This document shows, piece after piece, positions 4,952 through 5,537 of a stretch of 5,537 nucleotides of DNA. The notes below the pieces were generated by a model that did no database searches, was not told where the DNA came from, and worked only from the letters and a program-made list of their open reading frames with translations. The DNA is taken from positions 1 to 5,537 of the forward strand of contig JADFUZ010000108.1 of the NCBI GenBank assembly GCA_015222295.1, given 5' to 3'. Position numbers and translations under genes: made by a program. The stretch comes from Chloroflexota bacterium. Its GTDB lineage: Bacteria > Chloroflexota > Dehalococcoidia > GIF9 > AB-539-J10. How positions within the stretch are numbered: position 1 is the first letter of the stretch; every line of letters begins with the position of its first letter.

Positions 4952-5537
4952 TTGGACAGCCTGGTAACGCACTCTTCAATACTGGCAATAGCTATCCCCC
5001 TGCTGGCAGCCTTCCTGACTCCACTCATAAGCAGGACAGGTGACAAAGCCAGGAATCTCCTGGTAATAGCCGCGTTAGCGTTCGCGGAATTCCTGGTCAT
5101 AATCCTGGCCAGGGATATCTACCTCAACGGGGTGCACATCTACACTCTCGGCGCGATGTCACCCGACCTCACCATACCCGAAAACTACATGATACCGATA
5201 CGCATTATCCTGGAAGTCGATGCCATGTCGGTATTCATGGGCATCATAACGACCACCGTTTCCCTGGCGGCAGCCATCTATTCCATTCCATTCTTGAAGG
5301 AAGAGACAGGTGGGGACAGATTCTACACGCTACTGCTCCTCCTTACCGTGGGTATGCTGGGGCTGGTATTCACCGGAGACATGTTCAACTTCTTTATCTT
5401 CCTGGAGATACTATCGATTTCCGGGGCTGCACTGGCCGCCTTCAGGACAAGGCGTGCGGATGCAACAGAGGGTGGATTCAAGTACATTGTCATATCCGCA
5501 GTTAGTGCCCTGGTGGTGCTGTTTGCCGTGGGTATTC
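4952..5537 (+). CDS. mnhD: Mrp/Mnh-type antiporter subunit D (MnhD/MbhH-like, ND4/NuoM homologue), 3' end outside window
   Basis: The frame runs from TTG at 4952 to the right edge without a stop, giving 195 residues of a protein normally near 500. Predicted helices lie at about 10-27, 35-53, 91-111, 125-141, 145-165 and 178-195. IILEVDAMSVFM at 85-96 is the usual start of the ND4/ND5-type core. LVFTGDMFNFFIFLEILSIS at 138-157 contains Glu152, matching the conserved TM5 glutamate of proton-pumping antiporter subunits. GGFKYIVISA at 174-183 matches the following conserved helix. The proton-conducting domain (Proton_antipo_M) begins near residue 124 and continues out of the window. The start codon is set by AAAGGA 8 nt upstream, and the gap to mnhC is 5 nt. 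It is the main ion-translocating subunit seen here. By mbh order the next genes would encode the redox part, but this is not visible. Confidence 0.92.
   Translation, partial: MDSLVTHSSILAIAIPLLAAFLTPLISRTGDKARNLLVIAALAFAEFLVIILARDIYLNGVHIYTLGAMSPDLTIPENYMIPIRIILEVDAMSVFMGIITTTVSLAAAIYSIPFLKEETGGDRFYTLLLLLTVGMLGLVFTGDMFNFFIFLEILSISGAALAAFRTRRADATEGGFKYIVISAVSALVVLFAVGI

Noticed and set aside
4305..4988. Long open frame on the minus strand (227 codons)
   Set aside because: It lies opposite mnhB, mnhC and the start of mnhD, which have clear family motifs; the antisense translation shows no recognisable domain or membrane pattern.

Overview
The window looks like a piece of the energy-metabolism region of an anaerobic bacterium with Wood-Ljungdahl-type C1 metabolism. 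All recognisable genes are on the + strand. Non-ATG starts are common (one GTG and three TTG), several genes have clear Shine-Dalgarno sequences, and ATA (Ile) and AGG (Arg) codons are frequent. A Chloroflexota/Dehalococcoidia-like or other uncultured anaerobe is a reasonable guess, but no marker gene in the window settles the taxonomy.

Left block (1-1567): the 3' part of a gene for an iron-sulfur electron-transfer protein (MvhD/FlpD-like domain, two [4Fe-4S] ferredoxin motifs, second MvhD/FlpD-like domain) is followed 11 nt later by metV, the cysteine-rich partner of methylenetetrahydrofolate reductase. This pair is typical of Hdr/MvhD-MetV(F) complexes, which link methylene-THF reduction to heterodisulfide-reductase-like electron carriers. 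No metF lies directly downstream; a 152-nt gap with a promoter-like element follows.

Middle block (1568-2471): a lone [NiFe]-hydrogenase maturation protease gene (1720-2205) is flanked by two intergenic stretches, each with a similar CCTAGTA(C/T)AA(T/C) -10-like element. The second stretch (266 nt) has no convincing gene and may be the leader of the next operon.

Right block (2472-5537, open at the right edge): a tightly packed run of eight membrane-protein genes, with gaps of at most 8 nt or small overlaps. They encode Mrp/Mnh-type cation:proton antiporter subunits in the order MnhE, MnhF, MnhG, MbhD-like, MbhE-like, MnhB, MnhC, MnhD (cut). This is the mbhA-H order of the archaeal membrane-bound hydrogenase and its Mbx relative. 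It is not the ABCDEFG order of stand-alone Mrp antiporters, and the large MnhA protein is replaced by two small proteins matching its C-terminal part. The likely reading is a respiratory complex in which a redox module (group 4 [NiFe] hydrogenase or an Mbx-like relative), encoded beyond the right edge, drives H+/Na+ exchange through this antiporter module. With the hydrogenase protease and the Hdr/MetV genes, this suggests H2- or ferredoxin-linked energy conservation coupled to the methyl branch of the Wood-Ljungdahl pathway. The redox module itself is not in the window.
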